NCBI GenBank assembly: GCA_933228895.1
Contig: OW121851.1
Span: 111,931,271-111,995,270, forward strand
Origin: Platycnemis pennipes
Lineage: Eukaryota > Arthropoda > Insecta > Odonata > Platycnemididae
Reading direction: 5' to 3'
DNA: 64,000 bases
Part shown: positions 32,340-43,804 of the stretch, piece after piece
How the letters are laid out: every line of letters starts with the position of its first letter
How positions within the stretch are numbered: the first letter of the stretch is position 1
Program-made: the position numbers and the translations under genes
Notes under the pieces: model-generated
Told to the model about the DNA's origin: nothing
Databases searched by the model: none
What the model saw: the letters and a program-made list of their open reading frames with translations, nothing else

Positions 32340-33000
32340 GGAGTTTTTTTAAAGGCATAGAGAGTTCAATTACTCCAATATATCAGGTTATAACCAAGCT
32401 TAGTTCTAATTGTTAGGCCACATACATTTCCCTGTAAATAATGGTTTTGTTATGTAATTTTTATCTTATCATGCGTGAATAATGCCAAAGATATCAATAT
32501 TGGCTTAGCCATTTGCGGTGGGGATATATGCACCTCGCTCGAACCCTTTGTGCTAATCGATTCAAAGCCTGGATTGAATTTCCCGGAAACGGAGAATAAT
32601 TTGAAAGTTCTCCTTGGGGCCATCTGGATCCCGTCCAAGAACTCGCGAGTAATTGTGGGGCCCATTCAAGGGTCGTGCCCTCTCAAAATCTTATCCCCTC
32701 CTATCTGGAGTTCCCGGAGGGCAGGGAATGGGGACACTACTCGACCGAATTACGTCTTTTACTGTTCTGTTAGCGACGTTTTGGGCTTGGGTCGTTGGAC
32801 TTTATTGGTTCCAATAATCAGTTTTACGCACATAGGCATAACTTGTAGTTTTATAATAGAATAATTAGCATCTAAAATATAAGAATAAATCCTTGCGATT
32901 CCTATCGAGTATAGTGGTTTTTATTTGTATATTTGATTGGACCAATGTAATAGGCATATCGTGTGCTATTGTTACGATTGTCAGCATGCTTAAGTATGTC
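32340..33000. other. No gene recognised
   Basis: A 129-residue plus-strand ORF (32475-32864) has no domain I can name and lies between LINE fragments. Confidence 0.4.
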
Positions 33001-33440
33001 TTTATTTATTTATTTATTTAATAATTTTTTAAGTTCACCCAACATGGAACACAATAAGAGGGTAAACTTTTTCTACAATTAATCACAATCATAATACAAG
33101 ATACAGTAAAGGCCTGCCAAACGTCACATACAAAATTCAGTACAAATCTACAATGTCTCTAACATCGATAATATCTGTCCGTGTAACACTTGGAAAAACT
33201 TATATTTAACTCACTAGAAAATGTATTAAATGAGGTACATATTCTATTGATAGGTGCATTCATACAATAATTTGTGTTCACACTTCTTATGTAGAATGTC
33301 CTTTTTAGCCTTACTTTTTTGGTTGGGACTAAAAAGTTCAATTTCCCAACCAATTCCATACAATTGCCTTTAAATGTATCATCATCTTCATGTGTCAGTT
33401 CTCTTGCTATTGTTGTCACGTAGCTCTCCACCCGATTTTT
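33001..33440 (-). pseudogene. LINE C-terminal remnant with AAAT tail
   Basis: The 3' end is an (ATTT)n run on the plus strand at 33001-33022. Upstream on the minus strand a 110-residue frame reads VGKLNFLVPTKKVRLKRTFY and CMNAPINRI..FNTFSSEL, resembling the final ..RSFFYR..LWN.LP..IR..FK.. domain of L2/CR1-type LINEs. It is joined to an RTE-like fragment at about 33440. Confidence 0.6.
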
Positions 33441-33830
33441 TTCCGTGAACCTCTTCATATTCACAAAATTCATCTTTTTCACATCCTTCACTCACGTTCA
33501 GTCGACAATCCTAAGATGGATTTGACGCAGTCCTCCACTCCGTTCTCTTATCGGCTATCTTTTTCTTATCGATTTTAATTCTTCTCTTTCACATCATTTA
33601 CAACTTGTCCCATGTCTCTCATCCGTGGCCTTCCTTTTTCCGTTCACTTGTCCATGGACGACTGTCTTCTTTAGGCCATCATGTCGCAAGATTTGGCCGT
33701 TTAAGTTGTGCCTTCTCCTTTTTTTTATGTTTTCAGAGGATTTCTCTTTTCTCCCGCTCGTCTGTATCCAATTCGAAGGTATTCGCCGGTTTTGTCTCAC
33801 TCTCTAGACAACTCTCACACATTCATGTCA
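33440..33830 (-). pseudogene. Two RTE-like LINE 3' fragments in tandem
   Basis: 33800-33500 reads SGRKEKSSENIKKRRRHNL, GQILRHDGLKKTVVHGQVNG and, after frameshifts, EWRTASNPS plus a stop. Directly 3' of this, 33495-33440 reads KDVKKMNFVNMKRF, the equivalent of VKDVKERNYVNMKRL just upstream of the terminal WRAASNQ. So part of the C-terminus appears twice in a row. Confidence 0.7.
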
Positions 33831-34329
33831 GTGCAAACGGTCTACAGCATTTACGCTTTTAATTTCAAGTTCAATATCGAAACCAAAACTTTCGTAGACT
33901 CCAAGAATTAATTTGAATGGCATTTTTATATTCAGTGCGTAAATAAATTAGGGGTTTTATATCTTAATTCAAATTCGCGTTAGTCGTGTGTGAAATATAA
34001 TCAGCGAATCTTAGGGTGAATTCTTTTCTTCGTTTTTAATAGCATTTAAAACATGTCCATTGGTCTTCTTTTTTTAGAGAATGAAAAATCTCTCGATGCA
34101 TAATGAGATTCCTGATGAATGCCAACGCATTTATTTAGATTATACGTGTAATTGACATGTTAAAGATTCTTCTCAGATTTGTTCTTTTTTAATGTTTTCC
34201 CATCAATTTATGTGTATCCCGAAATGGACCGCAAAAGAGATGGCAGCCCCAACTGGGTTGAGACAAGTTTCCCAGAAATAATAAAACATACGCATCCGCC
34301 CGCCGGCTCACGAAGAAAATCGTGCAATA

Positions 34330-34790
34330 GTTGTTTATTTATTTATTTACCAAATATTCAAAAACAGCCACAAATGGCCTTTTACATTGAATATGTAACA
34401 AATAAAAATATTTATCAACATAAATAAAAGTAGCGATGAACAAAAGATCAACCTGATAACATTAATTGTTTGATACATCTGGTATAGGAGAGATGAGAGG
34501 CGGAGAGGTGAAGTGAAGGGTGGATGGAAGAGAGAGAGTTGAAAAGTTTCGGGAGCCGATAGAAAAGAGATCGCTGGGAGAGTGAAAGACGGAATTTCGG
34601 CAGGTGTAGAAGATCACTGCTACGGGTTTTGCGGCCAGGAATGTGGAGGGAGAAAAGAGGGAGAAGGTCATTAGAACGCAAATTGCCGTTTGTGATCGAA
34701 TGGAGGAAATTTAAATCTTGGATTGTTCGACGGGTTGACAAAGGGGATAATCCAAGTGAGGACATAATATCGCTTTGGGATGAGTTACGC
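34330..34790 (-). pseudogene. LINE C-terminal remnant with AAAT tail
   Basis: The minus-strand frame 34765-34448 (105 residues) reads LGLSPLSTRRTIQDLNFLHS, ITNGNLRSNDLL, IPGRKTRSSDLLHLPKF and SLFYRLPKLFNSL. This matches the LGL..L..RR..DL.FL..I.NG..LL plan of many jockey/CR1-group LINEs after the RT. The (AAAT)n tail lies at 34349-34332. No RT is retained. Confidence 0.75.
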
Positions 34791-34896
34791 AGGTGGGTAC
34801 ACGGTGGCGGACAATAGAGGTGAAAAATTTAAGGGGGCGCTCCACAAGTTTAAGATTGCTGGGACAGGCAGTTGCCCTAACTAATGAGCAGTATTC

Positions 34897-34947
34897 CACT
34901 ATGGGAAGTATGCAACCAGTAAAGATGGTTGCATACTTCCCATAGTG
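34897..34947. repeat. 22-bp perfect hairpin, 7-nt loop
   Basis: Arms 34897-34918 and 34926-34947 (CACTATGGGAAGTATGC.. and its exact reverse complement) surround GTAAAGA. The right arm ends where the tail of the next LINE begins. Confidence 0.95.
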
Positions 34948-35354
34948 TACATCTACATCTACGTAATACCCTGCAAGCCACCATAAAGGTGTGTGGCAGG
35001 GGTGAACTCTCACTAAACATGCACTACATATCATGCATAAAAAAGGATTAGTACTTGTATAGGTACTGTTCAAACTACGCTATTTAAAAAAAGATAAAAA
35101 TAGCAAAGCATACATGCAAAAACATGCCGTTAGTTGGGTTAGCTTTAAGTCCTTATACCAACATGCAGCTACCAATGTTATCCATTGCTACACTCGTACT
35201 GGATATATTTACCGTTATTCATATCCCTAATAGTACGAGGAAAAAAGGACATTTGAGTTCGGCAATCAATTTCACTAATTTTGTGATTATGGTCCAGTCT
35301 ACCATAGTAAGTTGGGGTCCGCAAAATATTTTTAACATCGTCACTGGAAATATT
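34948..35354 (-). mobile_element. CR1/L2-like LINE, subfamily B, 5'-truncated
   Basis: Tail TACATCTACATCTACGTAATACC, GTGTGTGGCAGGGGTG, CATGCACTACATATCATGC, and onward to TTAACATCGTCACTGGAAATAT. It encodes part of SFFPRTIRD and DDVKNILRTPTYYG with a small deletion around 35255. It is very close in sequence to the 1770 copy. Confidence 0.87.
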
Positions 35355-35368
35355 CAGCGCTAGAGGGT

Positions 35369-35393
35369 CATCTACATCTACATCTACATAATA
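35369..35393 (-). mobile_element. Bare LINE tail (CATCTA)n
   Basis: Three CATCTA units followed by CATAATA, as at the 3' end of subfamily B, then unrelated sequence. Either an extreme 5' truncation or a recombination scar. Confidence 0.6.
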
Positions 35394-35511
35394 GGGTCTG
35401 TTATTTAGGTGAAACGGTAGAGAGTTCCTACAACTACAATTTCCCAAAGTTGTAGCGGGATACGAAGAAAAAGGAATCAGTGAGACGCGAACATCTCGTC
35501 TAAAAGACAGC

Positions 35512-35870
35512 GTGAGTTATGACCGAACCGCACGCTGTATCATGCGGCCAAGTCGCAAGATTACTCGGCCCGCGTGGCCCGAGTCATTATCGCACACGCC
35601 AATATCATCATCCCTTACGGAGAACGCGATAGGGCCTGCTTTTCGGAGAACTTTCCTGCTACCGTTTTCAGGAACCAGGAGGGTGTTTCTGACTCTCATC
35701 GGATTGACGGAGACGGAAACCTTTTCTTTCCGAATCGAACGGGAATTATCCCGCTTCCCGTTTCCCGTGCGTTTCACACTGCCCGTCGTAAAGGAATCCG
35801 TCTGGACAATGACGTCACACCCCATCCCAGTGGGGAGGCGAAGAAACGTCATAAGTAGCCACATGTTTTG
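35512..35870. repeat. GC-rich block, left partner of an inverted pair
   Basis: Shares CCAGGAGGGTGTTTCTGA and CGGCCCGCGTGGCCCGAG with the reverse complement of the block at 40300-40620. Long overlapping ORFs on three frames reflect high GC. Possible TIR of an older 5-kb element. Confidence 0.4.
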
Positions 35871-37639
35871 AAAGGACAAGTGAGCAGAGAAATTCATCAC
35901 CCGCGAAAACATCTGAAACTTGAAGATGGAAGCGAAAGTTATGTAATAGTGTGTCTCTGTATAAAGTGGTTTTAAAAACTGTTTTATGCAACTGAAGTTG
36001 TTGTGAGTGAAAATATTAGAATTTATAATTCACGACCGTTGTATTGTTTTGAGTGTTGTAGTCGTCATGGTAACAGTTTATACTGTTGCAGTTAGAGTTT
36101 TAATAGAATGGGTATTAGGAATTAGTTTTGTGGAGGCTTCGAGTACATCGGTCGTTCGCTTGAGAAAGATTTGATATATGTTTCATTGAATACATCGAGG
36201 TTGTTTCATCGAATACATTGACCTTATGCCGTAACTGTATATTAAAAATGCTGGTTGGCACTACCGTGAAGAGGTTCAGCTAAAACCAATGGAGACACTG
36301 AGAGTTAGTCCACTACTTATATGCCAAAAATCATGCATGAATGGTTCCCATCACGTGGTACATTTCTGATAAAATGCTTATGAACCAGTGTAGTAGTAGT
36401 AAATTCGTACTGGAATTGTGGAGCTATACAGGGATATAGTATATGCTGTTTTCGCCATGCAAGCAGCAAGAAAGGAATTACATTGAAAATGAAAATGGCA
36501 TGGGTTAGGTATAAGAATTAACTAAAAGGACGTAGTCCCTCAAGAAAACTTAGTTAAATAAGCCATTAACATGATGAAAATAAAGATGGGTGTATTTGTT
36601 GGCATAGGAAAAGGGATTGGTTCTTAGAAAAAGAGTGTACTATGTTGCAAGTATGCCGTGTCTAACAACAGCGGTTGTTAGACACGGGACTAGACCTCGG
36701 TCTTGCTAACAGACATGATCTAGGTCTTGCTGACGTCCATCTATTAAACCCAGCGCTAACCATTGGTAGAATTCATCCTCCCTGCCTCTACCAATGTGGT
36801 AAGAGTGGGAAGAAAGACAAAATGAAGTTGTGGTTTAATCTCTAATAGTCAGTACCAGGGATACTTTATTAATAGGATTCCCGAGTCCCGCGAAGCCATT
36901 GATACCAGCCCAGTCGCGTAAAATAGGTTCCCCCAAAGTGGCGCTGGCATCGCGAAGCGCCCGACAAACGTGAGTATAAGCCAGTCGCAAATACGTTGCG
37001 AGAGGAGCATTTTCGTTCGAAAACAAGTAATAAAGGACTGCAGAATAGAATTAAAAAATTTGAAATAGCCCTGGTGCCATGTTCTTGTAAAATACAGGTG
37101 AAACACACTAAATGATACGTAAAAAAAGACACAGCTCGAAAGCCTAACATTCCGGCATCGTACTAATACACAAAACCTCTGTGTCATAGCTCTAATAAAA
37201 AGGCAACGAGAATATGCTACGCGGGCTACTTTAGATCGTAAGTTAAAGAAGTGTTAACCAAGGCACGGTCACGGAGACACGCACTCTCACAACTGCTATA
37301 GGAAATGAAAAACGGTAGTGACAACCGGGAGATAAGAGTAACTTAAACCTTAGTAAAACCTCATACACGCTAATATAAACTGGGAAACGCCAAAGACTTA
37401 AACAATTAACAATGAGAAAGAACGCATTTTGCAAACCGATATAATATTTTTAAAAAAACTGCAAAGAACAGTACAAAATGAGTAAATTAACAGTTAGATG
37501 TATTTATTGAAATATCAAAGAAAGTGTACACAATGACTTGAACAATTGACAATGAAAAAGAACGCATTTTGCCAACAGTATATTATTCATCTACAGTATT
37601 CATCTATCCCTAGATACTAACAACATCTATCTTACTTTC
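35871..37639. other. No gene; hairpin and local duplication
   Basis: A perfect 14-bp hairpin with a 4-nt loop lies at 36656-36687 (CCGTGTCTAACAAC arms). A 42-bp direct duplication with four mismatches lies at 37395-37436 and 37535-37576 (core AAAGAACGCATTTTGC). ORFs below 115 residues show no domains. Confidence 0.55.
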
Positions 37640-38915
37640 ATCTCCACCACAAAGGTGTGTGGCAGCAGCTGAACTATCACCAAACGTGTACTAAACTTCT
37701 CCATGAATTCAGTCCTTACATGTAACTGAGAGGCACAATGCCACCGCCAAGGAAAATATCGGATCAACATTTTCCACACAAATTAAATGTTAGCTACAAA
37801 TGACACTAAATTCATAGTACATCTAAAGCAATGAAATAGAACCTACTCGATTAGTCAGTCACTCCGGTACACAAGACATTATTACCTTTATATACACACA
37901 ACACAAAAACATATCTTATGTCAAAAATGTATATTTCAAAAAATTTCTACCATCTTAATCTATTTTGCATCAACAACAATTTGTACAACATCTATTTTGA
38001 TTTCCATATGTACCTTAACTATAATCAGTTACTGACCCTAAATATGTGCAAAAAAACGAAAATTTGAAACTCTCTGTGATACATCTCATTACAAAACATC
38101 TTCATAATCCACCCTGCCAAAAGTATGATTGGACTTTCAATAATTTCGTCACATATTCAGAGAACCTTTAAGTCTTACTCCTGCAGGAGTTTTAATCGGT
38201 ATTTTAACCTATGGTCTGAAATAATTACAACCTAATCCTTCTATATTGATTTCAATACCCTCACACTATCTGGATCTGTAATCAAACCTAAGTCATTTTA
38301 AATAACCTAAATTATGCAGTGAATACCTATGTATTCACTGCATATTTTAGGTCGGGCCTAGCAAGTGAAAAGTACCATCTTCCTTTGGATTTCTGTCCCT
38401 TCTCCTTATTCCCCTATTCTTAAATCCTTCATTATTGTTGGCAATTGGCCTATATCTCACGGATGTCTTCCCCGCGATAATTTCTAAGCAACTGTAACAT
38501 CTCTGTTATGTTTTACTGATGTTATATGGATTGCTCTAGTGATCATTTTAGTTATTCCTCTTCCAAACATTTATTTCCACTCGCTATTAGGTTTATTTGA
38601 AACTAGCATTCATGTGAATGCTATTTTTATGCAATATCGCCTCAAACTTGAATTCCTACATTTCGAATGATTCACTATCTTTTACATGTGATATTTCCCG
38701 GTAAATTACCGCGTCGTCTACAATAAGTCTAAGCTTGCCACTACTATGGCACATATATCGTTAATGCATAAAAGAAATGGAAGGGGTTCATTACCATTCC
38801 CTGGGGAACTCTCCATGTAACTGTTAATGCATCGGACATGATACCACCCATAACGAACCTTTGTTGGCGTCCAGTAAACAATTAATTTACGTAACATCTG
38901 CTTTAATAACAAAAT
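37640..38915 (-). mobile_element. Old CR1/L2-like LINE retaining decayed RT
   Basis: The 3' end (CCACCACAAAGGTGTGTGGC) is at 37640. Upstream, at 38340-38520, is the LVRP..EY and RYLG..RGEDIREI region (CGGATGTCTTCCCCGCGATAA). Between 38895 and 38690 the minus strand reads GRQQRFVMGGIMSDALTVTW, RVPQGMVMNPFHF and, in another frame, FLLCINDI and VDDAVIYREI. These are the GVPQG and F/YADD palm motifs with the ADD first residue altered to V. Many frameshifts are present. This is the only GTAGAT-tailed copy reaching the RT, so it assigns the group to non-LTR LINEs of CR1/L2 type. Confidence 0.75.
38314..38343. repeat. 13-bp perfect hairpin inside a LINE
   Basis: ATGCAGTGAATAC, loop CTAT, GTATTCACTGCAT. 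The right arm corresponds to the normal LINE sequence (CATACACTGGCTGCATA in other copies). The left arm replaces the usual AATTCATTAGGATCC segment, so the hairpin was acquired after insertion. Confidence 0.9.
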
Positions 38916-39106
38916 ATTTCAACTTCCGGATTTCCCTCGCAATCGCGAACCTCCCATAGTATAGCTTGTGCTATTACTATGTTTTTAACACCATTAGAGA
39001 AGCGGTCCACCTCAAATTTTTAGAATTATTCTCAGTATTACCTACTTTATTATTAATGCGATTGAATTATTAGAATTACGTCTATCCATTTCAGTCTTAG
39101 TGAAGT

Positions 39107-39132
39107 CACAGTCTAAACATGTTTAGACTGTG
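39107..39132. repeat. 26-bp perfect palindrome
   Basis: CACAGTCTAAAC, AT, GTTTAGACTGTG. Imperfect symmetry extends a few bases further (GTCA/TGAC with one extra G). Confidence 0.95.
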
Positions 39133-39329
39133 GTGACGTTACGGAGTTATACCTCAAACATGAACACGTACGCGACTACGTGCATATAACGTAATGAAAA
39201 TACTTCGCTATGATATAATTTATATTGGTCGGCTATATGAGATGAAAAACAAAGGCAAAAATGCATGCATGTTAGCTAGGCACTACATTCATCCGTCTAA
39301 GACTTAATTTCGAACATGGCGTCTCATGA

Positions 39330-39652
39330 CGCAGCTAAGCCATGCGGTACACAATGCGTTCAGCCACATTAGTTTTGAGCCCAATATCAACCGATCTTGA
39401 ATTAAATCACTATAATAATCAATACTGACTTAATACTAAGACGTTTACAATGCATTACATGATATCTCCCACACTTAAAGATATCACAAGCGCAGCCCAG
39501 CCATGCGGTACACGATGCGTTCAACCACATTATTTTGGAGTACAATCTAAACTGATCTACGATTAAGCCGCTAAAATATTCGATACAGACTTAACAATAC
39601 GACGACTGCAATGCATCACTGGATATATCCCATTGTTAAAGATGTCACACTA
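39330..39652. repeat. Two tandem units of 161 bp
   Basis: Units start at 39331 and 39492 and share GCAG.CCA/TAAGCCATGCGGT words, ACAC.ATGCGTTCA.CCACATTA, AATATC..CCGATCT-type blocks, GACTTAA, AATGCAT and GATATC or TCACA endings. They are roughly three quarters identical. This may be the remnant of a satellite array or an old duplication. Confidence 0.85.
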
Positions 39653-40299
39653 ACCTTTGGCTTCAACAAACTTTAGTTCCTTATCCCCAACCTCTTATTT
39701 TCCTTAAGCGTGGCTTCATATCCTGAGGTGCAGCCAGGCTCAAAACAACCCCGTGACTTACTCATTGTTTCTTCAGATTTACACACTCCCTGGTCAGTAC
39801 TAATGAAAAAGCGATTTATCAGAAAAAAAGTGAGTTAATACTTTGTAATGGAAAGAGAAGCTTAATTTAATTTAATGCCCTCAAAATATATGTAGTGTCA
39901 CTATATTATGTAAAAATATCATTTTACAATTAATAAGCATATGTCTATTACTGAGATAAGGCACATAAGTTATTCAAATGAAATCAACGGCCAAATTTAA
40001 CTATAGTTTACCAAACGTTCGAGCACGATAGAAATTAACAGTAAAACAGGTTTGTTTAGTTACATTCATTAATTCATGTATCGGTTCACCAATTATATTG
40101 GGAATTAAACCTAGATTGAGGTTTTGGAAAGAAATTAAATAGCAACGTCCATATATTCTCACGCATATATTATAAATTACTTCCACTCACTTACTATTAT
40201 ATTCGTAGTATACGAATGCGCGTTCTTAAAAGAATATGCTAGTATGTCACAGTTGTGACAAAACAACCTAATAACAATCGAAAAATAACAATATACGTT
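39653..40299. other. No gene seen
   Basis: AT-rich, with short ORFs only. Confidence 0.5.
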
Positions 40300-40620
40300 G
40301 AAAGAGCACACACGGAAAGATTTCCCGACACCACAGCAGCCGTCGACGGTTTTCCCGATCGGAAAGACTCTCACGATTCGTACGGTAACTCTCAGAAACG
40401 CCCGGATTGCTCTTCCGATCGTAAATGACGTAGAATCCTATCGAAACTTTCCGTTCCGTTCGAAATGGGTAACTCAGAAACACCCTCCAGGCCCGCGCGG
40501 CCCGGGAGATCGCGCGGTCATCTCTCGGGCGTGACTCACTACGATCCCGATCATTTCCCCGAAGCGCGCGGCCATCGAATTTCGGCGGAAACTAAGTAGT
40601 TTCTCCGTGTTTTCTTTTTT
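40300..40620. repeat. GC-rich block, right partner of an inverted pair
   Basis: Contains CTCAGAAACACCCTCCAGG next to CCCGCGCGGCCCGGGAG, plus a second CTCAGAAACGCCC. See 35512-35870. CpG-rich; no coding support. Confidence 0.4.
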
Positions 40621-40739
40621 CACCCATTTTGATCCAGACCGCGCTGAAGTGGGAGGGATGAAAACGATCGTCTGGGGGGTTAGTTGGACTTAAGTGGAAG
40701 AGTAGTTTAGGGATGAGATTAGGGGTCTGTACATGTGTC

Positions 40740-40815
40740 TCTACGGGCTGTCTGGGTACCCTGGCAGCCATCTCGAGGATGTGTGGCCAGGTGTTCGAAT
40801 AATCATCGAATATGC
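40740..40815 (-). mobile_element. Degenerate LINE 3' end
   Basis: GGTACCCTGGCAGCCATCTCGAGG, then ATGTGTGGCCAGG: the family 3' hallmark in an old copy. Confidence 0.55.
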
Positions 40816-41167
40816 GGTACGTTCGACCGAGATGCGACTAAGAAGTCCTGTGTACTTCATCACAGAAACGTCTTGGTTTACATTCTAAAGGCATACGCAT
40901 AAAATAAATGATTAGTGTCCATGTAGGAATATAATAATTATTTATTGATTGAGCATTTGTTAATTAAAGAAATATTAGGGATACAGAATCAAAACTCACC
41001 CTAACTGGTGTGAAGTTATCGATCGATCATCTAACCTTTCAAAACCATTCACATATCAATGTTCTTGGTTGGAATTTTCTCCCTACCGGACAAATATGCA
41101 CACAATCACAATCAGATTACATTACATTAAAACCAAAAAAAGGTTTTCCCTTGCCATTGTGTAAGTA

Positions 41168-41535
41168 CCCAGACAAACAAGATTAGAGAGATAGTTTGTC
41201 TTTACCGATAGATTTAAAGTGCCATTTTTCCCGCGTACCATAAGACAATAAGATATGCAGCATAGCGAATGGATAGGTAGGTGAAATATTGTTAAGAGTA
41301 GTTTGTAGCGTATAAATCATGTTTTGACATTACTAAACCATGTATTCTATGGAAAGACAGATAAATTTAATTATAGAAAGCCTGTCTAACCACTTCATTA
41401 CCATGTCCCTATATGCTAACCATGTAGAAGCTCGTAACTCTTCTATCTAAAATGTTTTCATGAAGTAGCTCTCAGTTGCATGTATAAAGTGTACGTTAGG
41501 TGATCATTCGCCCCTGCTGCCGTATATTACGTAGA
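41168..41535 (+). mobile_element. Old CR1/L2-like LINE, interrupted
   Basis: 41168-41330 matches the ORF end (AACAAGATTAGAGAGATAG, then GTGCCATTTTTCCCGCGTACC, GCAGCATAGCG). After about 125 bp of other sequence the 3' end resumes at 41455 (AGTAGCTCTCAGTTGCATG) and stops at CGCCCCTGCTGCCGTATA. The middle may be an insertion or unaligned 3' sequence. Confidence 0.65.
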
Positions 41536-43011
41536 GGAAAAAAATTAAATTTTCTGAATCAATTCACGGGGCTGTAAAGTGCCTACCATTAAACTCACTG
41601 GAATGTATTGCACTGAGGCTAGAAGTTCTTTTAGAAAAAGGAAAATTGCAGCAAATCGCCTTCCACCGCTTATTGCGTCTTGTACATACCCTTGTCAAAC
41701 AAATGTTCGACAAGCCGAGGAAGCATGCGTTACGACCACAACAGTTCCAAGGGCAAGCTCGGGCAATTTGCCGAGATGGCGGTCCTCCATAACAGGCCGA
41801 AGGCCACCAATATGACCCCGTTTATCTCCGGTCGAAGATTTCATTGGAACTCGAGTGAGGGGTCATCGGAAGCGAACGGGTGACCGATTAAAAAAAAAAC
41901 GAGGAGAGATTCTCTGCTTCTCTCGAACGGAGGATGCCACTGAAATGCGCTGCCGTCAACACCGGCGACGGAGGCTGAGCGACCGATTTGCCTGAACCGC
42001 TGAAATTATGCTGAAGAACTGCTGAAGGGAATTCCAGCTCGCTGCCTTCCTTATAACAGAAACATCGCCACAAAAGTCGCAGTGCACCGCGCACGTAATT
42101 TTTCTAAATAGAATTATCTGAAATAATGTTCGTGATGCCGTCATGATTGGAACTTAATCCTACCTAAAAATGTCAATGAGCGGTGCTACCTGAGATTGAT
42201 GTGCCTTTCGAAGCTGCAATTTGTATTTATAGACTTGCCTCCCCTCGGAATTATGCTTCGAAGTTTGTTCTTTTAGGCGTGATATGAAACTCAAACCCAA
42301 AAGTAATTCATCCGGCGCTCAAATTGTATTTTTTATTAATAAGTTTATGCCAACAATATACATAATGAACGAGTATGCAAGTGTTTCAGAAATACAACTT
42401 ATTTCCGTACTGTTACGGCTAAATGTGTTGATTACCACCGACATTTACAGAGGCCTGTGACTAAATCATCATGATAAAGAGTTATTCAAATGATAGCAGG
42501 GGTAGAAATAAATTTCGGTGATAACTTAGGTACGAGGAGAGAATGAATAAAAGATAAACCAGAAGCGCTGCAACTCGTCAACAATTCCAGCAAGAATCAT
42601 TCCAGTGTAGTTAGCTGTTGACGTTGTTGACATTCATATTGTTCTACTTCCCCTGGGTTTCCGAGTATGTTATATATGCAAATTGTAATGCTAAGGAGTT
42701 ATGTACATTTCTCCATCAACACCATTTAAGAAAGTGAAAGGCAAAATTGTTTCTCTGAGCTTTCCTCGTATTCGCATCTCACAAAATAGATTACTTGAAA
42801 CTTCATTAAAAAACAAGCGTACACAGGGAACAAGCCTGCCAAGGGAGCCTCGAAAAGAAGTGACCCTTTTTGTGTCTTGTGACCTCGGTTATCCTCCATT
42901 AGGGGCGATACGTTCATTTTAATCACTTCGAGGAAAGCTCAACTCCGAAACGACCCGGGAGAACGAAGGCGAGTACCTGGAATTGTGGTATGTATTGATC
43001 TATTCCTTCGT
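41536..43011. other. No gene seen
   Basis: Several ORFs of 60-78 residues overlap between 41579 and 42144 on both strands, without domains. Confidence 0.45.
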
Positions 43012-43165
43012 GCCGGCCGTTGTAGCCAGGTCGGTACACGCCAGCATGGCAACCCAAATGTCGCTGGTTTAAATCCCGCTCAGAGCATGGATGTTTGTTC
43101 ATGGATTTAGGTCTTAGGTTAGATGGTAAAATATAACCCTAGACATTGGATCGCCGTTCTACTAC
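43012..43165 (+). mobile_element. SINE-E copy 2 (tRNA-like head)
   Basis: GCCGGCCGTTGTAGCCAGGT, GGTACACGCCAGCATGGCAA, and a good B box (GGTTTAAATCCCGCTC), then GAGCATGGATG and GGTAAAATATAACC. Better preserved than the copy at 4711. Confidence 0.65.
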
Positions 43166-43519
43166 TCTTCATCAGATTGGTCCGTGTTGTCTCTTCCCCT
43201 GCAAGGAATATTCCAGGTCATTAAGGCACGGAAGGTCGTTAACCCGTCTCAACTCGCAAACTCATTCGCGCAAAACCAGATGCAGTTGAAGAAGGGCTGG
43301 GCATTGTGGACCCTCGAATGTGTCGAATTTTTATATGTCACAGTTTCGAAAAGTTCCGATTGGTGTGGCAACAATCGTGATTTGTTGAGGCTGTGAAAGG
43401 AGTATTTCGTCATTTTTGGGACTCGACAATGTTGAGTCTTCCTGAATGAAGGCCAAGATTGCAATTCTTCTTTTGGACCAGTGCTTCATTCGAAATGGTT
43501 ACATTTTTTAAACCACGAG

Positions 43520-43790
43520 GATAGTGTCGCTATGATGCCTAGAGTGATGCATTCTAATCCCGAAGGCCCGGATTCGAATCCTGGCAGTGGAAGAGTGTTT
43601 TCATCGATATACCGGTCCCTACTTAAGTCCTGTGTAAAGAGCTCTTCGAGTGCAGTACTCCGTCCGTCAGATGGGACCTTAAACTGTGGATCCCTTGGTG
43701 GTTTGCGTTAAGTGTAAGCTGATGCCAATGAAGGAATTCGCTCTACCCTCCCTCCTCCTGAAGAATTTCTATCGATATCCCAGTTCCAAC
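43520..43790 (+). mobile_element. SINE-D copy 2, full head
   Basis: A-box region TATGATGCCTAGAGTGATGC, B box GGATTCGAATCCTGGC, then GTCCCTACTTAAGTCCTGTG, GAGCTCTTCGAGTGCAGTAC, CCGTCAGATGGGACC and GTGGATCCCTTGGTGG, and a pyrimidine-rich CCCTCCCTCCTCCTG. H2 has inserted immediately downstream. Confidence 0.8.
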
Positions 43791-43804
43791 GTATTCTAAA
43801 TGGT

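Noticed and set aside
35517..35912. 131-residue minus-strand ORF and overlapping plus ORFs as coding
   Set aside because: Open frames on several strands are expected in GC-rich DNA; the sequence pairs instead with the inverted block at 40.3 kb.
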